Assembly: GCA_040881985.1 (NCBI GenBank)
Contig: JBBECE010000024.1
Span: forward strand, 35,631-99,630
Length of the DNA: 64,000 nucleotides
Reading direction: 5' to 3'
Source: JBBECE01 sp040881985
GTDB taxonomy: Bacteria; Pseudomonadota; Alphaproteobacteria; Rhizobiales; Devosiaceae
This document shows, one piece after another, positions 17,004 through 25,950 of this stretch (positions are counted from its first letter, which is position 1; each line of letters opens with the position of its first letter). A program made the translations under genes and the position numbers. The notes under the pieces are model-generated. The model had not been told where the DNA came from and ran no database searches. It saw only the letters and a list, made by a program, of their open reading frames with translations.

Positions 17004-18146
17004 ATGCCCGCAGACGTGCCCACAGCGCCGCCTCTCAATATCCTGCAGGTGCTGCGCGCCCCGGTCGGGGGAGTGTTCCGGCATGTGCGCGATTTGACCG
17101 AACTTTTGGCGGCGCGCGGCAACCGGGTCGCCGTTGTCGTCGATTCCATCGCCTTCGACAGGTTGACCGAGGCGCGGCTGCAATCGTTGGCGGGGCGGGC
17201 AGCGCTCGGCATTCACCGGGTTGCGATGCCACGTTTCTTCGCGCTCGCGGACTTCTCCGCGCCAGACAAGATCAGGCGGCTGGTCGAAGCGCTTTCGATC
17301 GACGTGGTGCATGGGCACGGGGCCAAGGGCGGGTTCCATGCGCGGCTCGCCGTGGGACGCAATCCGGGAGTGCCGGCTTTCTACACGCCGCATGGCGGGG
17401 TTTTGCACTTTGCACCGGGCAGTTTCGAGGGCGCGGCGTTTACCTTCATCGAGCGGCGGCTGTTGCGGCGGACGGCGGGAATCTTTTTCGAATCCGAATT
17501 CGCGCTGGACGCATTTGCGGCGCAGGTCACTCCGCCCGGCGCGACCGGAAGGATCGTGCATAACGGGCTGAGGCCCGAGGAGTTCGAGACGCTCGGCTCG
17601 ACCGGCGAGTTCGATTTCGTCTTTGTCGGCGAATTGCGGGCGCTGAAGGGCGTCGATGTTCTGATCGCGGCGATGACGGGCCTCGTGAAGTCGAACGGCA
17701 AGGCGCCGCGGCTGCTGGTCGTGGGCGATGGTCCAGACCGGGAGACCCTTAAAACCGGGATCGTCCGGTCGCGGCTTTCCGGCCAGATCAGTCTCGCCGG
17801 GGCGATGCCGGCGCGGCAGGCGTTTGCGCGCGGGAACTGCGTGATCGTGCCGTCGCGGCGGGAGTCGCTGCCCTATGTGGTGCTCGAAGCGGCGGCGGCG
17901 CAAAAGCCGCTGATCGCGACGAGGGTCGGCGGCATTCCGGAAATCTTCGGGCCGACGGCGCGGCGGCTGGTCGCGGGGGGCGATGCCGGTGCCTTGCGTG
18001 AGGCAATGCGGGGCTGGCTCACTGGGCCCGACCCGTTGCGGGCGGAGGCCAAACAAAGGCGGGAGTTCGTCCGCGCCAATTTCGAGGCGGGCGCGATGGC
18101 GGCCGCGATCGAGGCCGGTTACCGAGAAGCGCTCGGTCAGCGTTAA
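17004..18146 (+). CDS. Glycosyltransferase family 4
   Basis: 380-residue GT-B retaining glycosyltransferase. Seen: N-terminal QVLRAPVGGVFRHVRDL, the acceptor-side segment VHGHGAKGGFHARLA, the donor-domain start FDFVFVGELRALKGVDVLI, the GDGPDRE motif and the EX7E-type region PSRRESLPYVVLEAAAAQKPLIA with VGGIPEI. Predicted to add one sugar to the undecaprenyl-linked repeat unit on the cytoplasmic side. It is the only classical sugar-adding transferase in this locus, so the repeat is either very simple or completed by enzymes encoded elsewhere. Confidence 0.9.
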   Translation: MPADVPTAPPLNILQVLRAPVGGVFRHVRDLTELLAARGNRVAVVVDSIAFDRLTEARLQSLAGRAALGIHRVAMPRFFALADFSAPDKIRRLVEALSIDVVHGHGAKGGFHARLAVGRNPGVPAFYTPHGGVLHFAPGSFEGAAFTFIERRLLRRTAGIFFESEFALDAFAAQVTPPGATGRIVHNGLRPEEFETLGSTGEFDFVFVGELRALKGVDVLIAAMTGLVKSNGKAPRLLVVGDGPDRETLKTGIVRSRLSGQISLAGAMPARQAFARGNCVIVPSRRESLPYVVLEAAAAQKPLIATRVGGIPEIFGPTARRLVAGGDAGALREAMRGWLTGPDPLRAEAKQRREFVRANFEAGAMAAAIEAGYREALGQR

Positions 18147-18224
18147 CCTTCGGTTAAGGCAAAAATTTCATTCCCCCTCGTGCCGTTCTACAGATGTCCG
18201 GTCGGACGATCCGGAACGGATGCG

Positions 18225-19715
18225 ATGAACCGCCACGAGCCTCGACTTCTTGCCGAGCAGGCACTTGACGTGCGGCCCTTTGCGGGAGCCTTGCCGGGCG
18301 GCGAGGAGGCGCGGGGCTTCTCCGCCGCCGTCGTCTCGGGGATCGCGCAGCTCCTCGAAGCGCTGCTGCTCGCCGGGCTCGGCGCGATCCTCTACGCCTT
18401 CTATGTGCGCAGCGGCGCCGACATGCTCTATGTCTCCTGCGTCGTCGCGACGGTCGCGCTCTTCAATGTCGCGGTCAACGCGGTTGGGATGCACAAGGTC
18501 TCGGCCTACCGGACGATGATCGAGCAGGTCGGGCGAGTACTTTCCGCCTGGACGGTGGTGTTCCTGGCGCTGATCGCCTTCGCCTTCGCGTTGAAAGTCT
18601 CCGACGCCTATTCGCGGGTCTGGATGGTGGGCTGGTATTTCGGCGGGGCGGGGTGCCTGTTGGCCTTCCGGCTGGGCCTCAGGGCGCTGGTGCTACGCTG
18701 GACGCACGAGGGCCGACTGCGCCGGCGCACCGCCATTGTCGGGGGCGCGACGGAAGCCAAGGCGCTGATCGGGGCGATCGAGGCCTCGGCTTACAACGAC
18801 ATTCAATTGCTGGGTCTCTTCGACGACCGCGACGAAAAGCGCTCGCCGGGGCGGGTCGGCATCTATCCAAAACTCGGCAAGGTCGCCGATCTCGTCGATT
18901 TCGCGCGCCGGACGCGACTCGACCTCGTCATCGTCGCATTGCCGCTCGCCGCCGAAACGCGGGTGCTGCAGATGCTGAAACAGCTCTGGGTGCTGCCGGT
19001 CGACATCAGGCTATCGGCGCATGCGAGCAAATTGCGGTTCAAGTCGCGCGCCTACTCTTATTTGGGCAGCGTGCCGGTGCTCGATGTCATCGACAAGCCG
19101 ATCTCCGACTGGAACGTCGTCCTCAAGTGGCTGTTCGACAAGACGGTGGCCATCGCCGCGCTCATAGCGCTCTCGCCGCTGATGATCGGCGTGGCGTTCG
19201 CTATAAAACTGACGAGCAATGGGCCGGTGCTGTTCCGTCAGAAGCGGCACGGTTTCAACAATGAGTTGATCGAGATTTTCAAGTTCCGCTCGATGCATGT
19301 GGACATGACCGACGAAGAAGCGGTGAGCCTCGTCACCCGAGACGACCCGCGGGTGACCCCGATCGGGCGCTTCATCCGAAAGACTTCGATCGACGAGCTG
19401 CCGCAGCTCTTCAATGTGCTGATGGGCGAGCTTTCGATCGTCGGGCCGCGCCCGCATGCCTTGCAGGCCAAGGCCGCCGACACGCTCTATCACGAGGCTG
19501 TCGACGGCTATTTCGCCCGCCACCGGGTGAAGCCCGGGATGACCGGCTGGGCGCAGATCAATGGCTGGCGCGGCGAGACCGACACCCTCGAAAAGCTGAT
19601 GGGCCGCGTCGATCACGACCTCTACTACATCGAGAACTGGTCGATCCTTCTCGACCTCTACATCCTCTTGATGACCCCGTTCGCGCTGTTCGGCAAGAAC
19701 GGCAACGCCTACTAG
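18225..19715 (+). CDS. Undecaprenyl-phosphate glucose phosphotransferase (WcaJ/ExoY-like)
   Basis: Initiates the polymer by moving a sugar-1-phosphate from UDP-sugar to undecaprenyl phosphate. 496 residues from the ATG at 18225, which has GGAACGGA upstream; the frame opens earlier with GTG. Domains: four to five N-terminal membrane helices, a central Rossmann-like CoA-binding segment (AIVGGATEAKALIGAIE) and a C-terminal bacterial sugar transferase domain with FRQKRHGFNN, FKFRSMHVDM, KTSIDELPQLFNVLMGELS, VGPRPHA and GMTGWAQINGWRGET. These signatures are complete. Hexose specificity (glucose or galactose) cannot be read from sequence. Confidence 0.93.
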   Translation: MNRHEPRLLAEQALDVRPFAGALPGGEEARGFSAAVVSGIAQLLEALLLAGLGAILYAFYVRSGADMLYVSCVVATVALFNVAVNAVGMHKVSAYRTMIEQVGRVLSAWTVVFLALIAFAFALKVSDAYSRVWMVGWYFGGAGCLLAFRLGLRALVLRWTHEGRLRRRTAIVGGATEAKALIGAIEASAYNDIQLLGLFDDRDEKRSPGRVGIYPKLGKVADLVDFARRTRLDLVIVALPLAAETRVLQMLKQLWVLPVDIRLSAHASKLRFKSRAYSYLGSVPVLDVIDKPISDWNVVLKWLFDKTVAIAALIALSPLMIGVAFAIKLTSNGPVLFRQKRHGFNNELIEIFKFRSMHVDMTDEEAVSLVTRDDPRVTPIGRFIRKTSIDELPQLFNVLMGELSIVGPRPHALQAKAADTLYHEAVDGYFARHRVKPGMTGWAQINGWRGETDTLEKLMGRVDHDLYYIENWSILLDLYILLMTPFALFGKNGNAY

Positions 19716-19727
19716 GCGGGAACACCG

Positions 19728-20993
19728 ATGAGCGCGCTCACCTTTACGGCCGGGGCGGCGCCCGCGGGACGCGGCCAGCTCGCGCTCATGGCGCGGATGG
19801 CGCTGCTCGTTTTGGTGCCGATCTGGGTCTTCTCCGGCGGGTTCGTGCTGATCGAGCCCGGACCCTACGAGGCCCTGTTCGTCATCGTTGTCGCGCTCAT
19901 GCTGATCGCCGGCGTCGAGCTCAATCCCCGCACCCGCAACCTCGTCGTGGCGATGATCCTCTTTTTGCCGGCGGCGCTGATCGCGGCGGCGCAGGTCAGG
20001 TTCAACCCCGTCTCCGAGGCGGTGCTCTATTCGACGGTGACGCTATTCCTGCTGCTGACGTCATTTGTCTCGGCCAATTACATCGCCGAGGCGCCGTTCT
20101 CGCGCGTCAGGTTGTTCAACTCGGCCTATATCGCGGCGGCGGTGATCGTCTCGGCGATCGGGGTTTTGGCCTATCTCGGATTCCTGCCCGGGGAAGACGT
20201 GTTCCTCAAATTCGGACGGGCGAAGGCGACGTTCAAGGACCCGAACGTCTTCGGCCCGTTCCTGCTCTATCCGGCGGCGGTGCTGCTGCAGCGCATACTC
20301 CTCGGCAATGGCCGGCAGATCGCGGCGAGCGCGGCGCCGATGCTGATCCTCTTCGTCGGGCTGTTCGTCTCGTTCTCGCGCGGGGCCTGGGGACATTTCG
20401 CGATGACCGCGGGCATCGAATTCCTGCTGGTGTTCTTCCTCGTTGCCTCCGGCCGGCGGCGGGCGCGGCTGGTGGTGCTCGCCGGGCTGGGCACGGCGGC
20501 GCTCGCCCTGGTGGTCGCGGGGCTACTGTCGTTCGAGCCAATCAGGTCGCTGTTCGAAATCCGGGCCGAGGTGGTGCAGGACTATGACACGGGCGCGTTC
20601 GGGCGGTTCGGACGGCAGGCCTATGCCGCGATCATGGCGCTCAACAATCCGCTCGGCCAGGGGCCGGAGGAGTTCGGCCATTACCGGATCGGCGAGGACC
20701 CGCACAATACCTATCTAAAGGTGTTCCTCGCCTATGGCTGGGTCGGCGGGGCGGCGCTGATCTGGCTTATCGCGGTGACGGTGTGGCGGGGCGTCAAATC
20801 GCTGGCGCTCCCCTCGCCCAACCGGCTGGCGCTGATCCCGGTGGTGGCGACCTTCATTCCGATGGCGATCGAGGCGGCGATCATCGATGTCGACCATTGG
20901 CGGCACTTTTTCCTGCTGATCGGACTGATCTGGGGGATTACCGCCGCCTATGACCGGATGCCGGCGCCGCGGGAGCGAGCCGCCCTGCCCTAG
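19728..20993 (+). CDS. O-antigen ligase/polymerase-like membrane protein (Wzy/WaaL family)
   Basis: 421-residue protein with about 11-12 predicted membrane helices and the family periplasmic signature SFSRGAWGHF and DPHNTYLKVFLAYGW (His and Tyr in the Wzy_C region). Predicted to polymerise or ligate undecaprenyl-linked oligosaccharide in the periplasm. It begins 12 bp after the sugar transferase gene and ends the operon. No Wzx flippase gene is visible in the window. Confidence 0.85.
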   Translation: MSALTFTAGAAPAGRGQLALMARMALLVLVPIWVFSGGFVLIEPGPYEALFVIVVALMLIAGVELNPRTRNLVVAMILFLPAALIAAAQVRFNPVSEAVLYSTVTLFLLLTSFVSANYIAEAPFSRVRLFNSAYIAAAVIVSAIGVLAYLGFLPGEDVFLKFGRAKATFKDPNVFGPFLLYPAAVLLQRILLGNGRQIAASAAPMLILFVGLFVSFSRGAWGHFAMTAGIEFLLVFFLVASGRRRARLVVLAGLGTAALALVVAGLLSFEPIRSLFEIRAEVVQDYDTGAFGRFGRQAYAAIMALNNPLGQGPEEFGHYRIGEDPHNTYLKVFLAYGWVGGAALIWLIAVTVWRGVKSLALPSPNRLALIPVVATFIPMAIEAAIIDVDHWRHFFLLIGLIWGITAAYDRMPAPRERAALP

Positions 20994-21060
20994 CCGAACC
21001 GGGTAAGGAACCGTTCGGCGAGCCGCGCGGCGTGCCAGTCCTTGCGGCCGGTCCCGGAAA

Positions 21061-21531
21061 CTAGAAGGTCTCCAGAATGAGTACGGCATCACATGCGTCG
21101 CCGTCGAAAGTCCCAATCCAAACGTCGTAGATCCCCCCCGACGGTTGAGTCAGTCGAATCTTCGGATCCAAATTGCCATTGTCGTCATCGTCGAAATACC
21201 AGTTCCCCGCGCCAGTATTGACCAGGAGAACCGCATCGCATTCGGATTCGACGCGCAATTCAAGCGCATAACCGCGTGTGCTGGAATAGTCGAGTTCGAA
21301 ATCAGGGGATTCCGTTACGTAGCCGGTTGCGAATCGGGGTGGCGGATTCAACACGCGGATATCGCAACGTTCGAGATCTTCCTCGCCGCCAGCGATCACC
21401 TTGAAGGAATGCGACTGGTAGAGCTCGGTGGCGTTGTAGCTTAGGCCCTTCCCGCCAAGCCTATAATCCGGACAGGCTTGTGCAGCCACGGTGAAAAGCG
21501 CCACCAGAAGCGCGGCGAAAATGACTTTCAT
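21061..21531 (-). CDS. Small secreted protein, unknown function
   Basis: 156 residues: signal peptide MKVIFAALLVALFTVAAQA, then a beta-rich mature domain with four or five Cys (ACPDYRLGG, ERCDIR, ESECDAVL, GDACDAVLI). The C-terminal part TQPSGGIYDVWIGTFDG resembles the end of bacterial pre-peptidase C-terminal-like domains, a weak similarity. GGGAGG six bases before the ATG fixes the start. The gene is less G+C-rich than its neighbours and sits between the exopolysaccharide operon and tRNA-Pro, a plausible acquisition site. I cannot assign a function. Confidence 0.7.
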   Translation of the reverse strand: MKVIFAALLVALFTVAAQACPDYRLGGKGLSYNATELYQSHSFKVIAGGEEDLERCDIRVLNPPPRFATGYVTESPDFELDYSSTRGYALELRVESECDAVLLVNTGAGNWYFDDDDNGNLDPKIRLTQPSGGIYDVWIGTFDGDACDAVLILETF

Positions 21532-21598
21532 TTCAGACCTCCCTGGATCGCCTGCGCCGGGGGGAGCGCTTGAACCGCGGCGCGCGGGGTAAGTGGGA

Positions 21599-21675
21599 TG
21601 GTCGGAGCGGCCGGATTTGAACCGACGACCTTCTGTCCCCCAGACAGATGCGCTACCAGGCTGCGCTACGCCCCG
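21599..21675 (-). tRNA. tRNA-Pro (anticodon GGG)
   Basis: A 77-base cloverleaf is readable on the minus strand: acceptor CGGGGCG paired with CGCTCCG (one G-T pair), D-arm GCGC...GCGC around AGCCTGGTA, anticodon stem TCTGT/ACAGA with loop CTGGGGG (anticodon GGG), T-arm GTCGG-TTCAAAT-CCGGC, discriminator A and an encoded CCA. Confidence 0.95.
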
Positions 21676-21741
21676 ATGGACTTTTTGATATTGGGTTTGG
21701 AAAGGCCGCGCAAGTGCGGCCGGGACGGGAATTAAGGCCGA

Positions 21742-22185
21742 TCAGGCCTCTTCGCGGGCGTGCTCGAGCATGCGCTTGCATTCGAGCAGTTCCTTGAGCG
21801 CCTCGTTGAGGCGGGCCCGCGACCAGGGGTCGATCGCCGGATTGGCGGGTCCGGTCGGCGAGATGAATGCCGCGTCCTCCTCGCTCACGCCCGGGGAAAT
21901 CGGCTCGATCGAGCCGGTTTCGCCGATGGCGATGACGTGGCGCGCCCCGGTGCCCTTGAGGATTTTCTGCACGCCTTTGATGGTGAAGCCCTGCTCGTAG
22001 AGCAGGAACCGGATGCCGCGCAGCAGCAGGACGTCGTCGGGGCGATAATAGCGCCGGCCGCCGCCGCGCTTCAGCGGCCTGATCTGGGAAAACCGCGTCT
22101 CCCAAAAGCGCAACACGTGCTGCGGCAGGGCCAGCTCGACGGCAGCCTCGGAGATGGTGCGAAAAGCGTCCGGAGATTTATCCAC
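21742..22185 (-). CDS. MerR family transcriptional regulator
   Basis: 147 residues. The N-terminal winged helix-turn-helix of the MerR family is clear: FRTISEAAVELALPQHVLRFWETRF and LKRGGGRRYYRPDDV, then GIRFLLYEQGFTIKGVQKIL. The effector part is short, without the Cys pattern of metal sensors, and ends in a helix (RARLNEALKELLECKRMLEHA). It follows ihfA by 18 bp, the standard alphaproteobacterial order plsX-fabH-ihfA-MerR, so it is probably in the same operon. Target genes unknown. Confidence 0.9.
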   Translation of the reverse strand: MDKSPDAFRTISEAAVELALPQHVLRFWETRFSQIRPLKRGGGRRYYRPDDVLLLRGIRFLLYEQGFTIKGVQKILKGTGARHVIAIGETGSIEPISPGVSEEDAAFISPTGPANPAIDPWSRARLNEALKELLECKRMLEHAREEA

Positions 22186-22203
22186 GGGCCGGGCTCAAGA
22201 AAC

Positions 22204-22518
22204 CTATTTGATTCCAGAGCTGACCATAGATTTGTTGATTTTGGTTTTCAACACATTGGACGGCTTAAACACAAGAACCCGACGCGGCAGGATGGGGACT
22301 TCCTCCCCGGTCTTGGGATTGCGCCCGATCCGCCGGTTTTTCGAGCGCACCTGAAACGAGCCGAACGAGGAAAGCTTGACGTTGCGGCCGGCGACCAGCG
22401 CGTCGCTGATGAGGCCGAGGACCCTCTCCACAAGTTCCGCCGATTCGGTTCTGGACAACCCGACTGTCTGATAGACAGCCTCACTGAGATCGGCCCGCGT
22501 CACCGTTTTGTCGGTCAT
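22204..22518 (-). CDS. ihfA: Integration host factor subunit alpha
   Basis: DNA-bending histone-like protein that pairs with IhfB. 104 residues from the ATG at 22518; the frame extends upstream, but MTDKTVTRADLSEAVYQ is the family N-terminus. Seen: the core FGSFQVRSKNRRIGRNPKTGEEVPI with the intercalating-Pro loop (RNPKTG), and VLVFKPSN. It lies between fabH and the MerR gene in the conserved operon. Confidence 0.96.
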   Translation of the reverse strand: MTDKTVTRADLSEAVYQTVGLSRTESAELVERVLGLISDALVAGRNVKLSSFGSFQVRSKNRRIGRNPKTGEEVPILPRRVLVFKPSNVLKTKINKSMVSSGIK

Positions 22519-22601
22519 GGTCAGCCCCAACCCCCGCCTGCCCCGAGACTGCCGGTACACTAGTTGCGAGCCAGGCGACGGTCAATGTACGCGGCGGGGC
22601 T

Positions 22602-23576
22602 CTACCAGCGGATGAGAGAGGCGCCCCAGGTGAAGCCGCCGCCCATCGCCTCGATCATCACCAGATCGCCGCGCTTGATCCGGCCGTCACGGACGGCGAC
22701 GTCGAGCGCCAGCGGTACCGAGGCGGCGGAGGTGTTGGCGTGGCGGTCGACGGTGACGACGGTTTTCTCGAGCGGGATATGCAGGCGCTTGCTCGCCGCG
22801 TCGATGATCCGGCGGTTGGCCTGGTGGGGGACGAACCAGTCGAGCTCGGCGGCCCCGATCCCCGCCTCCGCGAAGGCGCCTTCGACGACATCGGACATCA
22901 TGCCTACCGCATGGCGGAAGACCTCGCGGCCTTCCATATGGACGAGTCCCACCCCCCCTGAGGTCGAGGGGCCGCCCTTGGTGTAGAGCTTGTCCCAGTG
23001 GCGCCCGTCGGCGCGCAGCCGGCTTGCCAGTACGCCGCGACCGCCGGCCTCGGCTTCGGGCACGGCTTCGAGCACGATCGCGCCGGCGCCGTCGCCGAAC
23101 AAGACGCAGGTCGAACGATCGGTCCAGTCCAAGAGGCGCGAAATGGTTTCGGCGCCGATCACCAGAGCGCGGCGGGCAAGGCCGTTCTTGAGGAGGGAAT
23201 CGGCGTTGGCGACGCCATAGACGAAGCCCGAACAAACGGCTTGCAGATCGAAGGCGAAGCCTTCCGTCACGCCGAGCTTTTCCTGGACGAGCACGGCGGT
23301 CGCCGGAAAGGTCAGGTCGGGGGTGGTGGTGGCGACGATGATGAGGTCGATCCCGGAAGGCTTCATGCCGGCGCTGGCAAGGGCGGCGCGAGCGGCGTTG
23401 GCGGCAAGCATTGAAGTTGTCTCGCCTTCGGCCGCGATGCGGCGCTCGACGATGCCGGTTCGCTGGCGAATCCATTCATCGGAAGTGTCGACCATCCGCG
23501 CCAGGTCGTCGTTGGTCAAAACCCGCTCGGGCAGATAGCTGCCGACGCCGCGAACGATCGAGCGAAGCGCTCTCAC
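22602..23576 (-). CDS. fabH: 3-oxoacyl-[ACP] synthase III
   Basis: Condenses acetyl-CoA with malonyl-ACP to begin fatty-acid elongation. 324 residues. Catalytic triad visible: Cys about 115 in LQAVCSGFVYG, His in DWFVPHQANRRII, and Asn in the terminal HANTSAASVPLAL. It starts with GTG inside a GTGA overlap with the plsX stop, indicating coupled translation. Confidence 0.96.
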   Translation of the reverse strand: MRALRSIVRGVGSYLPERVLTNDDLARMVDTSDEWIRQRTGIVERRIAAEGETTSMLAANAARAALASAGMKPSGIDLIIVATTTPDLTFPATAVLVQEKLGVTEGFAFDLQAVCSGFVYGVANADSLLKNGLARRALVIGAETISRLLDWTDRSTCVLFGDGAGAIVLEAVPEAEAGGRGVLASRLRADGRHWDKLYTKGGPSTSGGVGLVHMEGREVFRHAVGMMSDVVEGAFAEAGIGAAELDWFVPHQANRRIIDAASKRLHIPLEKTVVTVDRHANTSAASVPLALDVAVRDGRIKRGDLVMIEAMGGGFTWGASLIRW

Positions 23577-24643
23577 GCTGTCGTCGCTTCGGCCGAGACC
23601 AGTTCCTCGTGGTGCTCGGGCAACGGGCCGAGCCGGTCCATCCCCTCCCCGATCCGCTCGATCAGCCGGTTGCGGGCCATTTCGTAGGCTAGGCCGAGGG
23701 CGCTCTTGAAGCCCAGTTCGTCGGTCGAGCCGTGACTCTTGATGACGACGCCGTTGAGGCCGAGGAACACCCCGCCATTGACCCGGCGAGGATCCATCTT
23801 GCGGCGAAAAGCCAGCAGCGCCGGCCGCGCGATCAGCGCCCCGAGCCGGGACGACCAGGTCTCGCCAAGCGCGGCTTTCAGATACTCACCGACCTGCCGG
23901 GCGGTCCCCTCGGCGGTCTTCAGCGCGATATTGCCGGCGAATCCTTCGGTGACCACGACGTCAACCGTGCCCTTGCCGATGTCGTCACCCTCGACGAAGC
24001 CGCAATAGGTCATGCCGGCGTTGCGCGCCTCGGAGAGAAACCGGGCGGCGTCCTTCACCGCGTCGAGGCCCTTGACCTCCTCGACCCCGACATTGAGCAG
24101 GCCGACGGTGGGGTCGCGCATGTCGAAGAGGGCGCGGGCCATTGCCGCCCCGAGGATCGAGAAGTCGACGAGTTGCCGGCCGTCGCCGCCGACGGTCGCC
24201 CCGACATCGAGAACGATGGTGTCGGCGCGCAGCGTCGGCCAGATCGCGGCGATGGCGGGCCGGGCGATGCCTTCGATGGGGCGCAGGCAAAAGGTCGACA
24301 TGGCCATCAGCGCGCCGGTATTGCCGCAGGAGATGGCGACGTCGGCGTCCCCGTCCTTGACCGTCTGCAGCGTGTTCCACATGGAGGAGTTGCCGCGACC
24401 CCTGCGGAGCGCCTGGCTGGGTTTGGCGCCCATCGGCACGACGTTTTCGCAATGGACGACGGTCGAGACGCGAGCGAGGTCGGGGAGCGCGGCGAGGAGC
24501 GGCTCAAGCTCCGCTTTGCGGCCATGGAAAATGAACCTCGAGTTGGGCCTTTCGGCGAGGGCCATGCGCGCGCCCCCAAGCACGGTCCGGGGGCCGTTGT
24601 CGCCGCCCATGGCATCAACCGAAATGCGGATTTCTGTATTCAT
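23573..24643 (-). CDS. plsX: Phosphate acyltransferase PlsX
   Basis: Makes acyl-phosphate from acyl-ACP for phosphatidic acid synthesis. 356 residues, normal length. Seen: N-terminal ISVDAMGGDNGPRTVLGG, the central CGNTGALMAMSTF and the C-terminal GLNGVVIKSHGSTD. First gene of the plsX-fabH-ihfA-MerR cluster; a terminator separates it from DUF177 upstream, so it should have its own promoter in the 46 bp beyond its start. Confidence 0.96.
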   Translation of the reverse strand: MNTEIRISVDAMGGDNGPRTVLGGARMALAERPNSRFIFHGRKAELEPLLAALPDLARVSTVVHCENVVPMGAKPSQALRRGRGNSSMWNTLQTVKDGDADVAISCGNTGALMAMSTFCLRPIEGIARPAIAAIWPTLRADTIVLDVGATVGGDGRQLVDFSILGAAMARALFDMRDPTVGLLNVGVEEVKGLDAVKDAARFLSEARNAGMTYCGFVEGDDIGKGTVDVVVTEGFAGNIALKTAEGTARQVGEYLKAALGETWSSRLGALIARPALLAFRRKMDPRRVNGGVFLGLNGVVIKSHGSTDELGFKSALGLAYEMARNRLIERIGEGMDRLGPLPEHHEELVSAEATTA

Positions 24644-24689
24644 GGCCGGTCAGGATGGCCTCTGAGAGGTGGGTCACCTTAGCGTTCAA

Positions 24690-24710
24690 AAGGGGCAAAA
24701 CAAGCCCCTT
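24690..24710 (-). terminator. Rho-independent terminator after the DUF177 gene
   Basis: On the minus strand AAGGGGC-(7 nt)-GCCCCTT followed by TT, a few bases past the DUF177 stop. It closes the chaperone-DUF177 unit before plsX. Confidence 0.75.
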
Positions 24711-24716
24711 CCCGCC

Positions 24717-25271
24717 TCACTTGGCCCGCCGGGAGCGCTTCAACCGCTTCAATGCGGCGAACGGCGAGACATCCCCGGCGCCCTCGCCGGCTCCGACCGG
24801 CACGAGGGTTGCGCCGGGCGCGCGCGGATAGGGATTAAGCGCAAGGCTGAGGGTTTCGACGATGAGGGGACCGAGGTCGAGCCATTCGCCCTCGAACCAG
24901 TCCGGCTCGTCGTCGGCCTCGGGGTCGACGAATACCTCGCCGCCGCCGCCGCGATGCTCGCCGGTCGCTCCTTCGGCCGGCAGGAACACCCGGTCGACCG
25001 GCTCACCGATCCGCTCGGCGACGGGCTCGAGGGTGACGACGCACTGCTGGTGGAGATCGGCGTTGACGCGCCCGGTGACCCGGACGCCGCCGCGAAACGG
25101 GGTGACGCTGAGGTTGGCGGCGAGCCCGTCGATGCCGAGGATGCCGAGTTCGGCGGCAACGGCTTGGCGGGCCCCGGCGTCGGCCTCGATGTCGAGCGCG
25201 CGGGCTTCGCCGCGCAAGCCGCCAATGCGGATGCGGGCGCCGAGCAGCGAAGACAGCGAGGCTTCAGGCAT
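24717..25271 (-). CDS. DUF177 (YceD-like) protein
   Basis: 184 residues. DUF177 proteins are linked to 23S rRNA/ribosome assembly and usually sit beside rpmF and plsX. Seen: VTGRVNADLHQQCVVTLEPV, the family Cys-containing core, and FVDPEADDEPDWFEG with the acidic stretch before a C-terminal AL-NPYPRAPGA segment. The start codon lies inside the 3' end of the CBP3-type gene (8-bp overlap), so the two are co-translated. rpmF is not adjacent here. Confidence 0.88.
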   Translation of the reverse strand: MPEASLSSLLGARIRIGGLRGEARALDIEADAGARQAVAAELGILGIDGLAANLSVTPFRGGVRVTGRVNADLHQQCVVTLEPVAERIGEPVDRVFLPAEGATGEHRGGGGEVFVDPEADDEPDWFEGEWLDLGPLIVETLSLALNPYPRAPGATLVPVGAGEGAGDVSPFAALKRLKRSRRAK

Positions 25272-25791
25272 CGGATTTCAGCGTCTCGAAGCGCAGTTCG
25301 CCGGCGAGGATGGCCCCGGCCGGCTGGGCTGCCAGCGTGTCCGATTGGACTTGGCAATAGGCGGCGAGCTTCGCGGCGGCATTCGGCTCGAAGTCGAAAA
25401 GGTTGCGCGAGAGCGAGGCGGCGAGCCCGGAACTGTCGTCAGCGTCGAGGGCCGAGCCGACGCTCGACAGGAGCCCGTAGAAGAGTTCGGTCATGCCGGC
25501 GATGCGCTTGCCGATCGACAGATCCCCGACCCCCATTTCGCGCAGTGACCGGTCCATGTCGCGGAAGAACAGATCGAACAGGGCCTGGGAGAATCGCGAG
25601 GCCTCGGGCTCGCTCCGCAGCCGGCGCAGCGCCAGCGCCATATGCAGGCTGATCATCATGAAGCGGCCGGTCGGCGTGTCGGCAACGCCCCATTCGGCGT
25701 AGAACCCCGGGTGCCGGGATTGCGCCACAATGGGTGTGTAGACGGCCAACGCCGCCTCGGCCAACCGGTCCTTGCGGAAGAGAGCGAGCAT
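25264..25791 (-). CDS. Ubiquinol-cytochrome c chaperone (CBP3/UQCC1-like)
   Basis: 175 residues, the bacterial relative of mitochondrial CBP3, which assists cytochrome b/bc1 assembly. Seen: HPGFYAEWGVADTPTGRFMMISLHMAL and LFDLFFRDMDRSLREMGVGDLSIGKR, both strongly conserved in the family. It is first in a two-gene unit with DUF177 and divergent from bamE, the usual alphaproteobacterial arrangement. Confidence 0.92.
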   Translation of the reverse strand: MLALFRKDRLAEAALAVYTPIVAQSRHPGFYAEWGVADTPTGRFMMISLHMALALRRLRSEPEASRFSQALFDLFFRDMDRSLREMGVGDLSIGKRIAGMTELFYGLLSSVGSALDADDSSGLAASLSRNLFDFEPNAAAKLAAYCQVQSDTLAAQPAGAILAGELRFETLKSDA

Positions 25792-25950
25792 CGTTTGGCT
25801 TCAGCACCTCGGACCGGGAACACCGTATCGGCGCGGGAAGTTCACAGCGGCTTCTTGCCATGGCGCGCCTTTGGCGGCTACACAGTGCCGGCGAACCTCA
25901 TATTGGTCGCTTGCCCGTTCGCCGCAAGTACCTTCCGGAGACCCTGGTTG

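Noticed and set aside
16392..18056. 554-codon minus-strand frame
   Set aside because: Opposite to the wza-like and GT4 genes, which have clear motifs; this is a shadow.
21599..21675. tRNA-Pro as an attachment site for an integrated element
   Set aside because: The small secreted gene nearby raised the idea, but I found no second copy of the tRNA 3' end and no integrase in the window.
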